Source of the DNA: Euphorbia lathyris
Lineage: Eukaryota > Streptophyta > Magnoliopsida > Malpighiales > Euphorbiaceae
Length of the DNA: 64,000 bases
Assembly: GCF_963576675.1 (NCBI RefSeq)
Contig: NC_088916.1
Location: 8,323,001-8,387,000 of the forward strand
Direction of reading: 5' to 3'
Shown here: positions 46,541-58,323 of the stretch, one piece after another
How the letters are laid out: the number at the start of each line of letters is the position of its first letter
Position numbering within the stretch: position 1 is the first letter of the stretch
Notes under the pieces: generated by a model
The model's database searches: none
What the model was told of the DNA's origin: nothing
What the model saw: only the letters and a program-made list of their open reading frames with translations
Program-made: the position numbers and the translations under genes

Positions 46541-47766
46541 TGAGATGTGGGGAGAGTTCATCAAGAGAAGGAGAATCCAGCAAGATATAGAGTGGAAAAC
46601 ACCTACCGAGCACCATCTTCGTTCTATAACCGAGTTGGGGTCCAACTCTTTTGAAGAAGAGGAGTATGATGAGGGCATCTTGTGCTCATACGTGGAGCAA
46701 AACATAGAACCCGTGGAGTGTGAGTGTAATGCTAAGATGAGAGGAAGAGAACCATGCGTAGAGGAGGCCACTAATCTAGTCCACGCGGAGCGTGAAGGGA
46801 TGGTTCGAGAAGGGGATGAAGATGCAGCTGACGAGGACCAATTCCAGAGGCCCACTCACGCGGAGCGACCTTCAAGGCATGTGGAGCGTGAGTTAGTTAA
46901 AGTAGTCTTCAACGTCAAGCAAAGAAGAGGGGGAAGACTAAGGTTAAACTTTATCCATTTAACTGTCTTGTCCTTGCCTCTTTCTATTTCCTTAATTCAT
47001 TCCTTAATTTACTCATTAATTGCCTCCTTCTATTTCCTTAGTTTCATTCCTTAATTTACTCATTGATTGCCTCTTTCTATTCCCTTATTTTAATTCCTTA
47101 AATTACTCTTTTTAATTCCTTAATTTACTCCTTTTAAAATTACCCCAATCTACCCTTATTTATACCCTTTTAATTAATTATGTAGTTGCCCTTTTGTGTA
47201 ATTTGTTTTAGGTTTGTTTTAGGGTTTTTGAGATTCTATAAGTACATCTCTTTCTTTGTAATCAAGACAACTTTTATCAATACATTTTATTATCTTCTTC
47301 ATTGAAGCTTGTTAGGGTTTTCAACCTCAACAATGGGGGATTTATGATTTCCTACGGATTTTGGGCCATAAAACCGGGATTCACTCCTTCAAGTTCAGCT
47401 TGAGAAGAAATATCTTTGTTAGTTTACGATTAAAACTAACACGTTCCGAAAAAATCTGTATCACTAATAACATCAATTATGTTACTTAATTAATTCATTA
47501 GATGATTTCCTTTATAAAAAATAAAGTGAGTACATAATTAGTAGTGTTCTCTCATAAAAGTTCATCAATATAATATATGTAGGTGGTGATCACACAATTA
47601 GCAGTGGAAACTCTACATTGTCATCACAATCTTCTTCAAATTCTTGAAGGAAGGACTCAAGACGACAATGTTCGAGACTTATATTAATCAAAACAAGAGG
47701 TGCACCAATTTAACTGCAACACTAATGATACTCTTATGCGGACAAAAGGTTGGCTTGGCTCCAAGA

Positions 47767-49346
47767 TCAATCTCTCTCTTTCTCTTTTACTATTTTGTTA
47801 GGTTAATTTGTTCCATTTGAATGCTTCATTTATATATATACAACACATATATATTAGCGGAGTAAGAATCAAATACTCACAAGATTAATGAATGAAAAAG
47901 TTGCTGACTTTTTTTTATTGGCGATGGAAAATTCTATGACCTAAATCTGCCAAGTGATATAACTAAAAAAAATAGTCCTTTACCGACATAACTTTAACTC
48001 TAGTGACGGTTTTAATAACGACTACAAATATACATCAGTCAATGGACGCAATCCTAGTTTATTTCCACGATAACAAGAATTTATGGGCAAATCAAAAAAT
48101 TAAACCAATAATGGAGTAGCAGTAAATAATGGATATGAAAGTGGGTTGCTAAAAGAACAAAATTATACATTTTTCGGCTTAACTTTAATAATACTAGGCC
48201 TTTATGATTTCGATTTGGTTTTTCTGAAAATTCATCTAGATTTAGGAGGTTTTCTAAGTCAATTATATAGATATAGGTTTTTTAAAAGTTAAGCCCATCA
48301 CACAGTTTTAGAAAGTGTTGCTACAATAACATTGTATTTTAACTTTATTTTTGCTATCTTTTCTCTTTGTTTTTCAGAAGACCGTCCAACTCCCTCCTCC
48401 ATTTTTCTAGTTTCTTCTCATCTCTTTTCCTTTTTTTCTCAAAGCCTCATCATTTATCAAATACACAACTTTTCCTATTTTGTGAAACTACTTTGAAGAG
48501 GAAGAGGGAAGTTTATCTTCCTTCTTCCTCCTTCCACCGGTTAGATTTACTGTATTTTTTTATTGTTTTTTTTCTATCTGTGTTTATATACTTCATCTAA
48601 TCTCTTTATTCGTCTGAATTGTATTGGCTCTCCATTATTCTTTCGTTTATACCTTTTTCGAATTTAGCACGAGCGGAAGCGGTTTATCTTATTCGTAGAT
48701 CAACAGATCTACGTGGTTGCAACAAAAGAAAGGATTCACATCCAAATATTCATATCGGCTTAAATGATGATGACTGGTTTGCAGATACTTTTCTATGGAT
48801 TTGGAATTACGAGAAGTATATATTTTCTTGTTCTTTTATGTTTTTAATACATTTTATGGTTATTTTTGCTCTTTGTAGTCGTTTTAGTGCCTTTATGGTT
48901 CTTGTAAGGTTTCATTCCTTGTGTTTTTCTTATTGTAGTTGCTTGTTCATCTATTAAAGATAGATAAAAAAAAAGTTTTGCTACAAAAGTATCAAATAGT
49001 GATGCATTTTTACTATAACAAAATTAGGTTACACAATTTATATGTTTAAGAACGAACATTACGTGCATAATTTTAATTTATTTTTTATTTTCACGGTGAA
49101 GTTAGAGGTTGCTAGACCTTTTGGGAATCATGACACCCTGTCTCTCCACCGTTGACCACACATGGATATTATAATTTTTTTTAAACTGGATAATATAATT
49201 AAGGAATAAGTATTCAATGATAATTTTGAAGCCAGCACTAGAATAGTTATTCAACACATTTTCGATTTCGCGTACCAAACAAAACATGTTGATAAAGTAC
49301 TAATTAGTTCATATATGTTTTTTTATTTTTTTCTTGTGATTTGCAG
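47767..49346. other. Intron 4 of unit E with unrecognised insert
   Basis: Ends (47767-48010 and about 48990-49340) match other units' intron 4. The middle (about 48100-48960) does not. It has a T-rich stretch and an open frame at 48619-48957 with RRSTDLRGCNKRKDSHPNI and DDDWFADTFLWIWN, which I do not recognise. Probably a transposon-borne fragment. Confidence 0.4.
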
Positions 49347-49385
49347 ACATGGTACAATGCTTGTGGAATTAAGTATAGGAAGGAA

Positions 49386-49910
49386 TAGGGCTGCACAAAA
49401 CTAACTGAAAAACCGAAAAACCGATTTCCGAAACCGAAACCAAACCGAAAAATAGGTTAACCGTAACCGATGGACTAGTTTACGGTTTTTATTTTAAAAA
49501 CCGATGGTTAACCGAAACCGAAAAATAAACCGATTATGTATTAATACGCATAAAACTAGTATATATATATATAGAAATTTAATTATCAATCTATAAATAT
49601 ACATATTTGTATTTAATTTTTAAGTTAAAAATAGCATAATAACTTAAAACTTATTTGTTTTGGCAATTTTGTTAATTAAATTTGAAGTTACATATTTTTA
49701 TTTAATATTTAAATAATTATATATTTATCTTAAAGTGAATAATTATAGATGTAGAGTGATATTTGCTACGAAAAGTCACTAATGGTTAACCGACCGAAAT
49801 ATAGGTTAACCGACCGAAGTTTATATTAACCGAAATATGGTTAACCGAATTAAATGGACTGGTTAATGGTTTTTATTAATGGACTGGTTAACCGACCATG
49901 TGCACCCCTA
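49386..49910. mobile_element. hAT-type MITE in exon 5 of unit E
   Basis: 525 bp. Ends TAGGGCTGCACA and TGTGCACCCCTA (inverted, one mismatch). The 8 bp duplication GGAAGGAA lies at 49378-49385 and 49911-49918. Exon 5 of B and D shows the unfilled site. The interior is rich in AACCGAAA / GGTTAACCG blocks at both ends. No coding. Confidence 0.9.
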
Positions 49911-49964
49911 GGAAGGAAGGGGAGCGGAAAAAACAGTGAGAGAAGCAGAAAAGAACTCAAATTG

Positions 49965-50884
49965 AAGAAAATGAATCAATTTATATTATTTTCATTAAAT
50001 TAAATTCTAGTATGATACTTTTAGCTATTGAATTTGCTTTATTTTTTGGGGCCATGAAGGAGAATTTTCGTATAGAATAGTTATTTCCAAGTAGAAAAAA
50101 CAATAATAAAATGATCTGAGTACTCTAACGGAATTTTTATAAAATGAGCCGTATTCTACAGGGGCCCCTAATCCAATTCCTTCGTACATTTGGCAATCTT
50201 AGATTAAGTTTAGCACAAAAAGTAAAGGGGTTTGTTTGGTGTTCATGCATGATTGTATTCAAACTAGACTATTATAAGTATAAAATCGGACACATTTAAA
50301 ATCACAACAAAATCCATACAAAAAGATTATTAATTGGTAAGCAAATGATAACATCGAAAACCTTTATAAACTTTACTGTAACTGTTGCTAATAAGTGCAC
50401 CAGTCAAACAAGTAATAAAATGATAAATATACAGTGATTATCGTGTCCACAAGGATAAATTGGTCTAAAATATTTAAGATCGTTAACTCTAAAAGTTCAA
50501 TGCAAGGTTTTTTTTATATAATTGAAGTGTACTAGTACTAAATAATAATAAATTTTATTACTAATACTGAATCCTGTAAGTCCAAGTGTTAACGTGCGAC
50601 TGCACAGGAAATAAGATCAAAAGGGAGGCCATTTGCACGACGAGCCCACTCTGATGCCTAAGTTAGTTCGTGCAAAAAACTAAAGGATGATCATCACTAA
50701 TTTGAAGTTATAATGTAAATGTGTCGTGAACCTGTTTATACTGATTTTTAAGCTGTAGAAGTTGATCAGGGCCGGTCCTGGACTATGAAATTAGGGGTGC
50801 CCGCCCAGGGCCCATAATATTAAGGGGCTCAAAAAAATAATTTTATATTATATATATAAAAATGAGATAAATATGAAACTTAAA
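49965..50884. other. 3' flank of unit E and LTR-like spacer
   Basis: 50040-50330 is the duplicated array flank (also near 6660, 21120 and 61545). 50390-50760 has the style of an LTR or TRIM fragment (GTGCACCAGTCAAACAAGTA, then ATCGTGTCCACAAGGATAAA), but no pair was found. 50768-50830 has a GGGCCGGTCCTGG..GCCCAGGGCCC block of unknown type. Confidence 0.35.
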
Positions 50885-50975
50885 AATCAATTGGTTCAGC
50901 TGGTATCAGCAAGTGACTTATATGTCTAATTTAGCTTGTGGTTTGGAGGTTCGAACCTCCTCCTTCCCATTTCTT
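50885..50975 (+). repeat. tRNA-like / SINE-like sequence
   Basis: Box A-like TGGTTCAGCTGG at 50892-50903 and box B GGTTCGAACC at 50948-50957, 45 bases apart, the spacing of an internal Pol III promoter. The arms do not fold into a complete tRNA that I can draw, so a tRNA-derived SINE head or a tRNA relic is more likely than a working tRNA. Confidence 0.4.
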
Positions 50976-51204
50976 TAATTATAAAATATTTTTTCCTTTC
51001 CACCCCATTCTATCACTATCATTTTTTTTATTTCCTTAAATCAAAATTATCAATTTATGTATTCAATAAGAAAAATAACCATTTAATTTTTTCCAAATTT
51101 TTTTTGTTATCACATTTTATTTTTTTTTTGTTATCGCATTTCTTTTTTTTTTCTTTAATTTAATGGTCAATATACATATTCAAAATGAAAAATAATATAT
51201 TTAT

Positions 51205-51304
51205 AGCAAAAAGCATAATTAAACCCTGAACTTTGGTTGTTTTAAGGATTAAACCCCCTGATTAGTTATTTTTCCACATTGGATCTTTGATCAATAATTA
51301 TGTG
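51205..51304. mobile_element. Half of a Mutator-like MITE, fused to a copia breakpoint
   Basis: AGCAAAAAGCATAATTAAACCC and the next 80 bases match an end of the MITE at 58687-59305. It stops where copia pol sequence begins (about 51305), so the joint is a deletion breakpoint. Confidence 0.5.
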
Positions 51305-51624
51305 AATGTTGTCTCCAGAAAAAATACAAAGCCAATTGTACTTTTTCGGTAATCTTTGTCACCGATGCAATCACTATCACTGTACCCAACTAATTTGAAA
51401 TCATCAGATTTTGAATAAAGTAAACCCAAATTACGTGTACCTTTATTATAAAAAAGAATTATTTTGACTGCATTCTAATGTGACAGTGTTGGAGCTTCCA
51501 TGTATCCGACTCACCAAGCTGAATGCACAAAGAATGTCTAGCCGTTTGCAAGTCAAATATCTTAGACTTTCGATCAAGCTTCAGAATGTCATATAATTGA
51601 CTTTTTCTCCATCTTCATCTTTGG

Positions 51625-52305
51625 TCAAATTGATTCGCATTTGACTTGCGTATTCACAGAATTGCAATTTTCCATATTGAACTTCTTCAAAATCTCATTT
51701 GTGAATATTTTGACAAATGAAAAAATTATGTCATCATTATGATTCACCTTAATGCCAAAATAATAGGACATCAAACGAATGTCGATCATTTCAAATCCAT
51801 GAGCCATTGTCTTCTTGAAATTTTTAAACATTTGTGGATTATTCCCTATAAAAATAAGATCATCAACATACAAACAAACCAATAACATATCTCCATCTTT
51901 CACTTTTGCATACAGGGAATATTCATGCAGGCATTTGACAAAACCGTTTTCTTGGAAGTATTTGTTAATGCGACTGTTCCAGACTCGTGGTGCTTGCTTA
52001 AGATTGTAGAGTGCCTTCTTCAGTTTTGGCACTATATCTTCTTGGCCTTTGACATCATACCCAGACGGTTGCTGGATATAAATTTCCTCCTCTAGATATC
52101 CATTCAAGAAAGCCGATTTTACATCCATTTGATGTATTTTCCACCCGTATTGAGCAACTACTGAGATCATCAGTCTTATGCTCTCCATTTTTGCAGCGAA
52201 CAGTTCATTATAGTCAATGTCGGGTCGTTGACTGATTCCTTTTGCCACCAGTCTAGCTTTGTGCTTGACAACTTCACCTTTAGTATCCTTATTTGCTTTC
52301 AACAC
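51625..52305 (-). pseudogene. Copia reverse transcriptase fragment
   Basis: 226 codons: KHKARLVAKGISQRPDIDY, MDVKSAFLNGYLEEEIYIQQ, KKALYNLKQAPRVWN, then catalytic LYVDDLIFIGN, and YYFGIKV. The two catalytic aspartates are intact. The start codon is not real: the frame continues a polyprotein, and upstream and downstream parts are in other frames. Confidence 0.85.
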
Positions 52306-52530
52306 CCATTTAACAACAATGGATTTTTAACTAGGTGAAAGTGAGGTCAGCTCCCATGTCTTATTTTTTTCAATCGCTTCAATCTCCTCTGTAATGGCTT
52401 TTCTCCACTATTCGTCTTTTACGGCCTCTTCTGCATTTACAGACTCACAGTTTACAAAATGACGATAAATTGTTAATTGATCATCAAGATTTCTTATTAC
52501 ATCATTAATATTTTCAACATGTTTGAACTT

Positions 52531-53389
52531 TTAAGGCCTTTCTCTTGGACTCATGTTATTCGAACTGTCTCCTTCAGTGGAAGGTACTCTTGAAATTGAT
52601 GCTGGTGTTGTGGTTATGATTGGTTCCTCTTGATCATTGTTTTCATCCACAGTGAAAGGATAAAAATTGTAGTTTTCTACTTTATCAACACTCGAGTACC
52701 ACACCGCTTCTTTGTCAATGATGACATCCCTACTAATGATCATTTTATGAATCTACGTATCAAACATATTTGTAAACTTTCGAGTGTTCAGAGTAGCCCA
52801 CGAATAAGTATTTCTTGATTTTAGATCTAGCTCCCTCCTTTGTTCATCTGGAATATGAACATGGACGAAGCTTTCGAAAATGTGTAAATGATAAATACTG
52901 GGCTTTATTCCTCTCTATGGTTCTTGAGGTGTTTGATCCTACATGCTGATTGTCGGAGATCTATTCATGAATTAAACTGCACAATCTACTACTTCGGCCC
53001 ATAGCTCCTTTGTAATATTTTTACTTTTCAACATGCTTCTCACCATGTTGAGCATCGTCCGATTTTTGCTTTCAACAACACCATTTTGTTGAGGTGATCT
53101 CGGGACTGAAAGGAAATGACCAATTTTATATTCATCACAAAATTGTTTGAAAGGGTTGGACATGTATTCGCCGCCTTTGTCGGGTCTGATCGTCTTAATG
53201 TAATGATAACTTTCTTTTCTTCATAAATGCTTTGAATATTTTTTTAAATGTGTCAAAAACTTTTGACTTTTCCTTCAAAATACACCTAAGTTTGTCTATT
53301 ATCATCATCAATGAAAAGAAGAAAATATTTATTTTTACCCAAGGACATAGGAATGATAGGTCTTCACAGGTCTGTATGAACGAGCACAA
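52531..53389 (-). pseudogene. Copia integrase fragments
   Basis: 53163-52972 reads FKQFCDEYKIGHFLSVPRSP, QQNGVVESKNRTMLNMVR and MLKSKNITKELWAEVV, the conserved C-terminal half of the integrase core (PQQNGVVE). Upstream pieces to about 53389 and downstream linker to 52531 are broken by frameshifts and stops. Confidence 0.75.
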
Positions 53390-53732
53390 GTGATGCCTTT
53401 ACTCTTGACATTGATTGCTTTGGAAATTTGGTTCTGAATTGTTTTCCAACCAATCATCCTTCACATAGGTAATGTGGCTGATCAATAGGAGGTAAACCAT
53501 TTACCATCTTCTTTTGACCTAATAGTTTCAGTCCTCCGAAGTTGAAATGCACATATCGTAAAGGAACTCTTCACACAAGCTTTCAGACATTTGGCCATAT
53601 CCGTATGGATATTAATTGTGAACATTCTGTTTTTTGACATGGGTACTCATGCAATCAAATACATTTTCTCGTTGGAATAGTGCCCAGTTTTCATATGAAC
53701 TTTATAATTTTTCTTAAGAAATTGTCCCGAAC

Positions 53733-54704
53733 TCAAAACAAAGAACTTGTCATTTTTTGCCGAATGAGAATTGTTCCTCTATCGGTGATGGGAATTTTGG
53801 ATGAATCTCCAAATACAACATTACCACTTACCGATTTATCGAGCTCCACGAACATCTTCTTGTCACCACACATATGGTTACTTGTCGCATTGTCCAAGTA
53901 CCACGTGTTATTTTCATGACTTTCTTCTCTTTCATAGGTAAGTAACACCATGCCTGTTACTTGCTCATCATGAATATTGTTGGTTGTCTCATCTATCTCC
54001 TTGGGAGGACTCTAACATTCTGCTGCGTAGTGACCGTAATTGGAGCAATTATAACATTGAATATTGGACTAGTCATGTCATTCATTCGGCCTCCACTTTT
54101 GTCTTCCATATCCATGTCCTCGTCCTTGGCCTCTGCCTCTTGTGGATTGAGTGCTTCTTTTATTGTTGTCGTTGTTGTCACTTCTTCCTTGGTTTCTTCC
54201 ACATCCTCCTCATCTGCCATTTCCTCCTCGACCTCTATCGTATCCTCTACCAAATTGGTTTCATTCTCGACAGTTGTCGCCCTCTTTAACCGAAGTCCTT
54301 ATTGTTAAGACTTGTTTTGTTAATTCTTCTCTACGCTTTTTAAAGCGTTCTTCACGTGCTTATAATGACCTTATAACTTCATCCACAATTGTTGTGCTAA
54401 TGTCTCTCGATTCTTCCATTGCCACTATTACAAAATCAAAGTTTGGTAGTAGTGATTGCAAAATTTTCTCAACAATTCGGGACTCTTCAATTTTATCACC
54501 ATATGTTACATCAAATTTTACTCGAGATGAGTAATCCATAACGGCCTCTGTCTCCTTCATCCTCATCGTCTCAAATTCTCTTCTAAGGATTTGCAAACGA
54601 AACATTTTAACTTTTTCTTTACCATGGAGAGACACTCGTAGAATTTCTAACGTTGGTTTGGATGTGGTAGCTTCGGCTACCTTCTCAAACATGACTTCAT
54701 CCAA
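53733..54704 (-). pseudogene. Copia gag and protease remnants
   Basis: 54704-54360 is a UBN2-type gag (RLQILRREFETMRMKETEAV and YGDKIEESRIVEKILQSL). A CCHC knuckle C-x2-C-x4-H-x4-C is readable at about 54060-54015 in a shifted frame (QCYNCSNYGHYAAEC). 53951-53733 holds the protease region NNTWYLDNATSNHMCG, where the usual D-S-G active site has become D-N-A. All are dead by frameshift or active-site change. Confidence 0.75.
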
Positions 54705-55027
54705 GCTTTCATGGATAAGAGTAAGCGACTTTTGATCAGTTTATGATTTTCTGTAGACCATATTTTTCATCCTGAGATAGTTGTGACTCATCTTCTAGAA
54801 TTACGTAGCCTTTTTCTACGATATCTAAACATCTTGAGATCTTAATAATGTCTTCATTAGAATACACCAACTTGCATAATTGGTTTTTGTGAGTTAAGGG
54901 TAATAAAAGGAGATGTTGTTGGAATTACCTGCCATTTTTATAAGGTCTCCCTAACATTCATTTCAAGAAAAAATATATTGTTTTGTGAAAGAAAATAACA
55001 CTATCAACCTACGCTCTGATAACACTT

Positions 55028-56405
55028 TGTTTGCATAAAGGGATTGGGATCGTAATTTATTAAGGACTAAAATGAACTTTTGTGAGGAAGAAATGGTTTT
55101 TTTCGATTATATATATATATCCACAAACACAAGTTTCTTCTCTATTTATTACACTGACAATTTAGAACTCACTATGCAATACAATTTGGCCAACTCTAAT
55201 TTATAGAGATTCAGAGAAAAATACAACCACAAGCCTGTAAATTAAATAACATCCACATATGGCATATCCAACACCATGTCCACTAATTTCTTATCTCTTG
55301 TTATCATATTAGACTTTTACCTTCACATGATGATCTGATGAGTTTATTTTTTTATAACAAATTAAGTTTAATTTAGTTATAATTTTAACAAAACCGTCTA
55401 ATGGACTCAACTTAAAAAACCCAAAGTGCCAAGTAATTATCTCCAATGGTTCAAGTCCTATTTGGCCCAAACATTTGTAAATCTAGGGCAAATCTAACAC
55501 ATATGACTTGTTCATTTCGGAGATCGTGAGATTGAAGTAAAATCTTTATTGGTGGCGAAACTCAAGCATCCCATCAGAGGCACAGAGATCAGCCATGGTT
55601 TTTTGTGAGGAAGCAATGGCTTTTTTTTTGGAATATATATGTAATACACAAATACAAGTTTCTTCTCTATTTATTACACTGACAATTTAACACTCACTTC
55701 TCTTCATCCAATACAATTTGGCCAACTCTAATTTATAGTGATCCAGACAAAAATACAACCACAAGCCTTCAAATTAAATAACATCCACATATGGCATATC
55801 CAACACTATGTCCACTAATTTTTTTTTTTTTTATCTCTTCTTATCATATTTGACTTTTACATTCACACGATCTGATTAGTTGATTTTTTTATAACAAATT
55901 AAGTTTAATTTAAGAGAAAATTACATTAAAAATTAGGTTTTAATTTTTATTTACATTTATCAAAATTCTTTTTATGTATTTTTATCATCGTATGGTTTTG
56001 AATCCTAAAATATCAGAATATTGTAACTTTATGTTTGTTTTTATCAAATTTTTAGTGAGTTACTTATGGAAAAAAAAAAACAGTTTTAAAAAAAACAACA
56101 GATTTGACATGTAAATAAATTGTTAGAAGAATGTAACACTTATAAATAATTTATCAATTTTGACTATCCTATAATTTATCCTTAATTTAATTATACGTTT
56201 AACAAAACCGTCTAATGGACTCAACTTAAAAAAGCCCAATTGCCAAGTAATTATCTCCCATGGATTCAAGTCCTATTTGGCTCAAACATTTGTAAATCTA
56301 GGGCAAATCTAACACATATTTGTTCATTTCATCGTGAGATGTGAAGTAAAATCTTCAGTGGTGGCGAACCTCGAGCATCCCATCAAAGGCACAGATATCA
56401 GCCAT
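55028..56405. repeat. Tandem duplication of copia LTR plus host flank
   Basis: Copy 1: LTR 55028-55273 and flank 55274 to about 55596. Copy 2: LTR from inside (about 55597) to 55805, then the same flank to about 56405, with an extra AT-rich insert at about 55917-56170. Shared landmarks are the GGCATATCCAACA LTR edge, AACAAAACCGTCTAATGG and CACAGAGATCAGCCAT. Copies differ at several percent of positions. Confidence 0.7.
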
Positions 56406-56456
56406 TTTGTTCTCAAATTCATGCACAGATATCAGCCATTTTGTTCTCAAATTCAT
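56389..56456. repeat. 34 bp perfect tandem duplication
   Basis: Units 56389-56422 and 56423-56456, each GCACAGATATCAGCCATTTT and onward to CAAATTCAT, identical. Short and exact, so recent. Confidence 0.9.
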
Positions 56457-57375
56457 GGCTGTGGAGATCATCCACACTTCTGAAATCTCTAATGATTTGT
56501 TCTTCGCCTAGACTCGAGGTAATCAATTTCGTAGTTGAAATCTCCTTAATGCTCCTATTATATTTTGATCTACCACTGTTAGAATGAATTATGTAACCTA
56601 GATTTTTTTTTACTGAATTGCATTGACAGGCGTATTTTGGGCAGAGTAGCAATTCAGTGGTGAGTGGTTTACGATGGATTTTAAGTAGATCGGTGGTTGT
56701 CTCTCTTTGCTGTTAATATTTGCTTTTACCAGACATTCATATGATTGTGCTTATTTTGAACTGATTTTTTTTTTAGCTTGACTCATGTTATTTTGTTGAA
56801 ATGATAAAGGCGGACCTAGTTCTCTCTTTTACAGAAGCTGGAAGTGGATGCCCTAAGCACCAGTCTGTTGTTGATGCATATGTTCCATGTGATTGATATG
56901 GTTAGTAATTAACTGGAACTTTATTAAAATCATATTGCATATGTTGCAGCAAAACATCTTGAATAATGTGTATAAAATTCTGCATAATTTTTTTGACATG
57001 TTATCACTATTGATTTTCCTAATTCCATGTGTATTCCAACAAGGCCTGGCTTTCCAGTTGATGCCACAACCAGAATTTGCCCAATTTACAGGGGCATTGT
57101 AAAAGTAAGTTTCAGTAAGATCTAAACTCATGACAATTATTAAGTCATGACAATATTCATTTGGGTTTCTTATTATTAGACTTCTCCCTTCCTTTTCTCA
57201 CAATTTGGAATGGGTTGAATTATGGAACTGATGGGAAGTAGGAACCTCAGAAAGGGTAAAGCTTGTTACATCATGAAGTGATCAAGTGAGTGAGTATTTG
57301 GGGAAATCTCAGCCATTTTCATATGGCAGTAGTTGTGGTTAGAAGGAATAATAATTAACAAAAGTCAATTCTTTT

Positions 57376-57472
57376 AGTGCAATTTTTTGGTATGTGAAGT
57401 GCTTAATAGTGAAATATCAAGTGATAATATGAAATCTTCACAGTTGCACTATCAAGCACTTCACATTGCACT
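57376..57472. repeat. Small foldback element
   Basis: The left arm AGTGCAAT..GTGAAGTGCTTAATAGTG and right arm CACTATCAAGCACTTCACATT, then GCACT, are inverted copies, about 26 bp each, with a short spacer. Likely a tiny MITE. Confidence 0.6.
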
Positions 57473-57900
57473 ACTTAATATATACTCCTTTATATTTGTA
57501 TTTTTTGGAAAGTTTTCTATCTAAAAAGGTAAAAGTTTTTGCATTATAATTTGAAAAACTAAATTTACCTTTTCAAAAAAAAAAAACTAAATTTACTTTC
57601 AAAGGCTTGTAAGGAACCATAGTACGAAGTATAAGTTTAGTAGAGATTTTGGAAATACACCATGTGTTGTTATTAGTCTATATATATGCAAGGTGTTGTT
57701 ATTAGAAGGTTGCTCTCACCCATCCATCCTAATATAATTTGATGTATTTAGAATCTAATGTATTAAGGTTTGCAAGGTGATGTGTCATCAATGGAAATAA
57801 GGCATACTAGTGTTAGTGTTTGAGCAATGCTTTAATAGGGTTCATGCTGAATACTATTTGGTTTCTCTTGTCTTACTCTTTTTTTAAGCAGAATTCATAG

Positions 57901-58323
57901 CATAGTTATTAAAGGCGCGCCTTGGTCAGTAAGGCGCGCGCCTTGGCTACCTTAGGGTAATTTAGGGTATTTTAGGGTTGAGGGTATTTTAGGGTTTTGA
58001 GGGTGTAGGGTTAGGGTATTTTTAGGGTATTTTAGGGTTTTTTAAGTTCAGAAAATAAAAGAAAAACAGAGACAGACAAAGATCGGAAGTTTTTACTACA
58101 CATATCGAAGCAGACATTATGCCTTAGTAGTTAACTAGAACTTAACTCATGCATTTTATGGTTTTATTGTTGGTATTTGACGATTTGTGACTAGTATTAT
58201 GAATTTATGATTTTTTTTTTGTGCGCCTCGAGTCGCTCGGGCGCGCGCCTTAAGTTGCGCCTTGCGCCAAGGCTCCAGGATCCCCCTTGCGCCTTAGTGC
58301 GCCTTGCGCCTTTAATAACTATG
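57901..58323. mobile_element. MITE with GGCGC-rich ends and telomere-like core
   Basis: 423 bp. Inverted ends CATAGTTATTAAAGGCGC (18 bp, perfect). The 8 bp duplication ATTCATAG at 57893-57900 and 58324-58331 suggests hAT. The ends are strikingly rich in GCGCC/GCGCG. The interior at about 57950-58030 is a degenerate TTTAGGG-type repeat. No coding. Confidence 0.82.

Larger units (their letters stand above)
43452..47455 (+). mobile_element. Degenerate gypsy-type element with protease and tandem repeats
   Basis: Replaces array flank between unit D (match to unit B lost after about 43440) and the exon 3 remnant of unit E (from about 47464). It contains a long acidic/protease frame (43699-45012), a linker resembling the pre-RT GLPPLR segment, a 165 bp tandem repeat region, and an LTR- or UTR-like tail (about 47160-47455; ATAAGTACATCTC then TTTGTAATCAAGAC). 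No reverse transcriptase or integrase and no LTR pair were found. Confidence 0.6.
47464..49964 (+). pseudogene. GATA unit E, broken copy
   Basis: Tail of exon 3 (about 47464-47481, ATAACATCAATTATG), exon 4 at about 47583-47766 and exon 5 at 49347-49964. The exon 3 donor GT has changed (ATG|TTACTT). Exon 4 has a stop-making change (TCTTGAAGG) and a lost donor (CCAAG|ATCAAT). In the finger the first part reads as TGCACCAATTTAACTGC, one base short. Exon 5 begins ACATGGTACAATGCTTG (TLCNACG changed) and is split by a 525 bp hAT MITE. Intron 4 lacks the Helitron. Clearly dead. Confidence 0.72.
51305..55273 (-). mobile_element. Ty1/copia element, 3'-truncated, degenerate
   Basis: Minus strand order: 5' LTR 55273-55028 (246 bp, TGTTGGATATGCC..AAACA), degenerate tRNA-Met primer site TGTTATCAGAGCG (about 55013-55025), gag, protease, integrase, reverse transcriptase with YVDD, and the start of RNase H to about 51305. 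The 3' end and 3' LTR are missing. Many frameshifts and stops. The order protease-integrase-RT identifies copia. Confidence 0.85.

Noticed and set aside
48367..48957. Possible membrane protein in intron 4 of unit E
   Set aside because: Hydrophobicity follows from T-rich sequence; no start context, homology or splice support.
50892..50957. Functional tRNA gene
   Set aside because: Boxes A and B are present but acceptor and anticodon stems cannot be paired convincingly.
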